This document shows positions 62,448 to 64,000 of a stretch of 64,000 nucleotides of DNA, in pieces; position 1 is the stretch's first letter; every line of letters starts with the position of its first letter. The DNA comes from Undibacterium cyanobacteriorum (GTDB lineage Bacteria; Pseudomonadota; Gammaproteobacteria; Burkholderiales; Burkholderiaceae_D): NCBI RefSeq assembly GCF_031326225.1, contig NZ_CP133720.1, positions 1,736,001 through 1,800,000 on the forward strand. Reading direction: 5' to 3'. The translations under genes were made by a program, and so were the position numbers. The notes beneath the pieces were generated by a model that was given only the letters and a program-made list of their open reading frames with translations, searched no databases and was not told the DNA's origin.

Positions 62448-63080
62448 TTACTTGTGTAGGGGTGGTTTGGCGATGAGTCCGGCGAGCACGCAATCGATCA
62501 TCGCTTCACCATAACTCGCGAGATCATAGGCTTTTGGATCAACCAACCACTCGTGTACGACGCCGATCAAGAAGCTATGCGTGATTTGAACGGCAATCCA
62601 AGTATCCGTTTCAGGCGGCAAGATATTGAGTTTAACTGCTTGATCAAACAAACTTTGCACTTGGCGCAAACATTCGCGTTTCCCGTCTCGCTCTTCAATA
62701 AAGCTTTCCATTTCTGCCGTCTTTTCACAACGATGGAAGATGATGTCAAACACGCGTGTCTGGCGGGAGTTACTGCTGGCTTGTTCGATAAAATGGACGT
62801 ACAGTTTCTTGATGCTAGCGATGGGGTCTTCGACACTTGCGCTCGCGATTTCATTGAGTAAAATCTCCATCGGCATAAAGGCGCGATCGCATAGTGCGTG
62901 AAAGAGTTCTTTTTTATCTTTGAAATGCCAATAGATGGCGCCACGCGTCATGCCTGCGGCGCAAGCAACATCGTTTAGAGTCGTATTCGAGACACCTTTT
63001 TCACAAAATATGCGCTCTGCCGCGTCAAGAAGCGCATCATATGTTTGTTGTGTATCTTCTTTTGTTTTTCTCACCATCAT
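62448..63080 (-). CDS. TetR/AcrR family repressor (AcrR/TtgR-like)
   Basis: Regulator of 210 aa. The helix-turn-helix reads TTLNDVACAAGMTRGAIYWHF with KDKKELFHALCD after it, the signature of AcrR/TtgR repressors of RND pumps. The C-terminal part is the usual ligand-binding helical domain. It is divergent from an efflux adaptor gene, and the shared region contains a matching palindrome. The start is set at ATG 63080; the frame is open upstream to 63155. Confidence 0.9.
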   Translation of the reverse strand: MMVRKTKEDTQQTYDALLDAAERIFCEKGVSNTTLNDVACAAGMTRGAIYWHFKDKKELFHALCDRAFMPMEILLNEIASASVEDPIASIKKLYVHFIEQASSNSRQTRVFDIIFHRCEKTAEMESFIEERDGKRECLRQVQSLFDQAVKLNILPPETDTWIAVQITHSFLIGVVHEWLVDPKAYDLASYGEAMIDCVLAGLIAKPPLHK

Positions 63081-63301
63081 TGCACCCATTGGCAACCTTT
63101 GTAATCGATTGATAGCTGAGCCTAAGAGGCCTTTGCTTAAGCGATTGCATTGCAATACATCCGTTTTTCTTTATTGTTTTATTGAAAATTTTTATCGCTG
63201 CGAGAAGTTCTTTGCTTGCGATCTTCTACTGATATTTTGTTTAACTTTAGGCGAGGATTAGTCGCATCGCCTTGATTTTACGTAATTTTCCATAAAAGAT
63301 C

Positions 63302-63329
63302 TATACAAACATTCGTGTATGTATATAAT
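63302..63329 (+). promoter_or_regulatory. efflux promoter with overlapping AcrR/TtgR-like operator
   Basis: TATACA (63302-63307), 16-bp spacer and a perfect TATAAT (63324-63329). The palindrome TACAAACA-TTCG-TGTATGTA (63304-63323, one mismatch between arms) fills the spacer, so a bound repressor would block polymerase. The arms resemble AcrR-type TACATACA operators. It begins about 220 bp from the TetR start and lies about 34 bp before the adaptor ATG. Confidence 0.65.
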
Positions 63330-63362
63330 GGCGACATGTAATTTTATTTTTGTGAGGAAACT

Positions 63363-64000
63363 ATGGTGATCAGATCGCGTCAACAAGCTGTGGGAAAGTT
63401 TCTCCCTTTTAATGGTGTTCGATGGTCGAAGCTGGGGGCGCTAGGATTGGCTTCCTTATTGCCAATGGTCTTAATTGCTTGTGGCAAGCAAGGTGCTACT
63501 GGTGCTGGTGGTCCAGGTGCAATGCCTCCTCCGGAAGTCAGTGTGGTGACCGTGCAAGCCCATGATTTGCCGATTGATTATGAATACGTTGGGCAAACTG
63601 CCGGTATCCGAGAAACGGAAGTGAGAGCACGTATCTCTGGTATTTTGGAGCGCAGACTTTACGAAGAAGGTGCCAAAGTCAAAGCAGGTGAGGTCTTATT
63701 TCAAATTGATCCGGGTAGTTATCAGACGCAATTAGCTTCGGCGGAAGCTGCTGCTGCTGTGGCGGAAGCCAAACTGAATCAGGCTAAACGTGAGTATGCC
63801 CGTTTGGCACCTTTGGCGAATGAGAAAGCTATCAGTCAGCGTGAATTTGATGACGCTAAATCGAACTTGGAAATGGCTGAAGCGAGTTTGAAACAAGTAC
63901 GCGCTCAGGTCAACGAAGCTAAGCTGAATTTGAGTTATACCAAAGTCGTCGCACCAATTTCGGGCGTGACGAGTATCGCTGCCAAGCCGAATGGTAGTTT
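63363..64000 (+). CDS. RND efflux periplasmic adaptor subunit (partial)
   Basis: N-terminal part, 212 codons, of a membrane fusion lipoprotein of the AcrA/MexA/TtgA type; it runs off the window end. The lipobox is VLIACG. PPPEVSVVTVQAHDLPI begins the adaptor, YVGQTAGIRETEVRARISG is the barrel-lipoyl start, EVLFQIDPGSYQTQLASAEA enters the hairpin, and APISGVTSIAAKPNGS is the second lipoyl half. GAGGAAA precedes the ATG. It should be followed by the pump and perhaps an outer-membrane channel gene, controlled by the divergent TetR protein. Confidence 0.92.
   Translation, partial: MVIRSRQQAVGKFLPFNGVRWSKLGALGLASLLPMVLIACGKQGATGAGGPGAMPPPEVSVVTVQAHDLPIDYEYVGQTAGIRETEVRARISGILERRLYEEGAKVKAGEVLFQIDPGSYQTQLASAEAAAAVAEAKLNQAKREYARLAPLANEKAISQREFDDAKSNLEMAEASLKQVRAQVNEAKLNLSYTKVVAPISGVTSIAAKPNGS

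Overview
The window reads as chromosome of a mid-GC betaproteobacterium of the order Burkholderiales, most likely an Oxalobacteraceae member of the Undibacterium/Herbaspirillum kind. This rests on the protein set (Uup, type-2 PyrF, MaeB malic enzyme fused to a phosphotransacetylase-like domain, type B L31, UbiUVT, a DUF4214-cyclophilin lipoprotein, a CZB-type chemoreceptor). Genus assignment is inference. About 55 protein genes and two tRNA genes (Arg-CCT, Leu-CAA) can be supported. No phage, insertion sequence, CRISPR array or ribosomal RNA was seen.

Layout. 0-11 kb: uup, tRNA-Arg, gcdH, pyrF with a small basic ORF, then a leftward block cinA, pgpA, thiL and a DUF6882 protein, followed by a leftward rubrerythrin-rubredoxin-rubredoxin reductase set. 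11-17.6 kb: maeB, a secreted M4 metalloprotease with two C-terminal PPC domains, and a methyltransferase. 17.7-23.6 kb: leftward cyclophilin lipoprotein, rsmE, and a polyamine-related block (a fused AdoMet decarboxylase-aminopropyltransferase, DUF1190 lipoprotein YgiB, ATP-grasp glutathionylspermidine-synthase-like YgiC, DUF350 membrane protein). 23.7-29 kb: tkt, a GNAT enzyme, gap, an array of about five 102-103 bp tandem repeats, and lepB. 29-35.4 kb: IclR regulator, an HD-GYP response regulator facing a GAF-GAF histidine kinase, a rhodanese-fold lipoprotein and dgkA. 35.5-41.2 kb: leftward class III aminotransferase, hydroxylysine-kinase-like phosphotransferase, GNAT enzyme, 5'-nucleotidase and a class V aminotransferase-fold protein that seems to lack the desulfurase cysteine.

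41.2-50.4 kb looks like low-oxygen, nitric oxide and sulfur physiology: nnrS, an AhpD-like protein, a DUF2892 membrane protein, a small ORF and two single-domain rhodanese genes, a chemoreceptor with a zinc-binding CZB domain, a DUF3149 peptide, and ubiT-ubiV-ubiU for oxygen-independent ubiquinone synthesis. FNR/NNR-like boxes and a mirrored pair of inverted repeats next to predicted promoters tie parts of this together. 50.6-58.2 kb: two unrecognised proteins, a secreted metallo-beta-lactamase-fold hydrolase, a GNAT enzyme next to an unusual sirtuin, and a small histidine kinase downstream of a receiver-TPR protein. 58.5-64 kb: tRNA-Leu, an ArnT-like glycosyltransferase, rpmE2, a TRIC-type channel, and a TetR regulator divergent from an RND efflux adaptor that runs off the window, with an AcrR/TtgR-like operator between them.

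The most interesting candidates for a less-described system are the polyamine conjugation-type operon at 20.2-23.6 kb and the sulfur/persulfide-type locus at 43.2-44.8 kb with its duplicated operator and short upstream ORFs.
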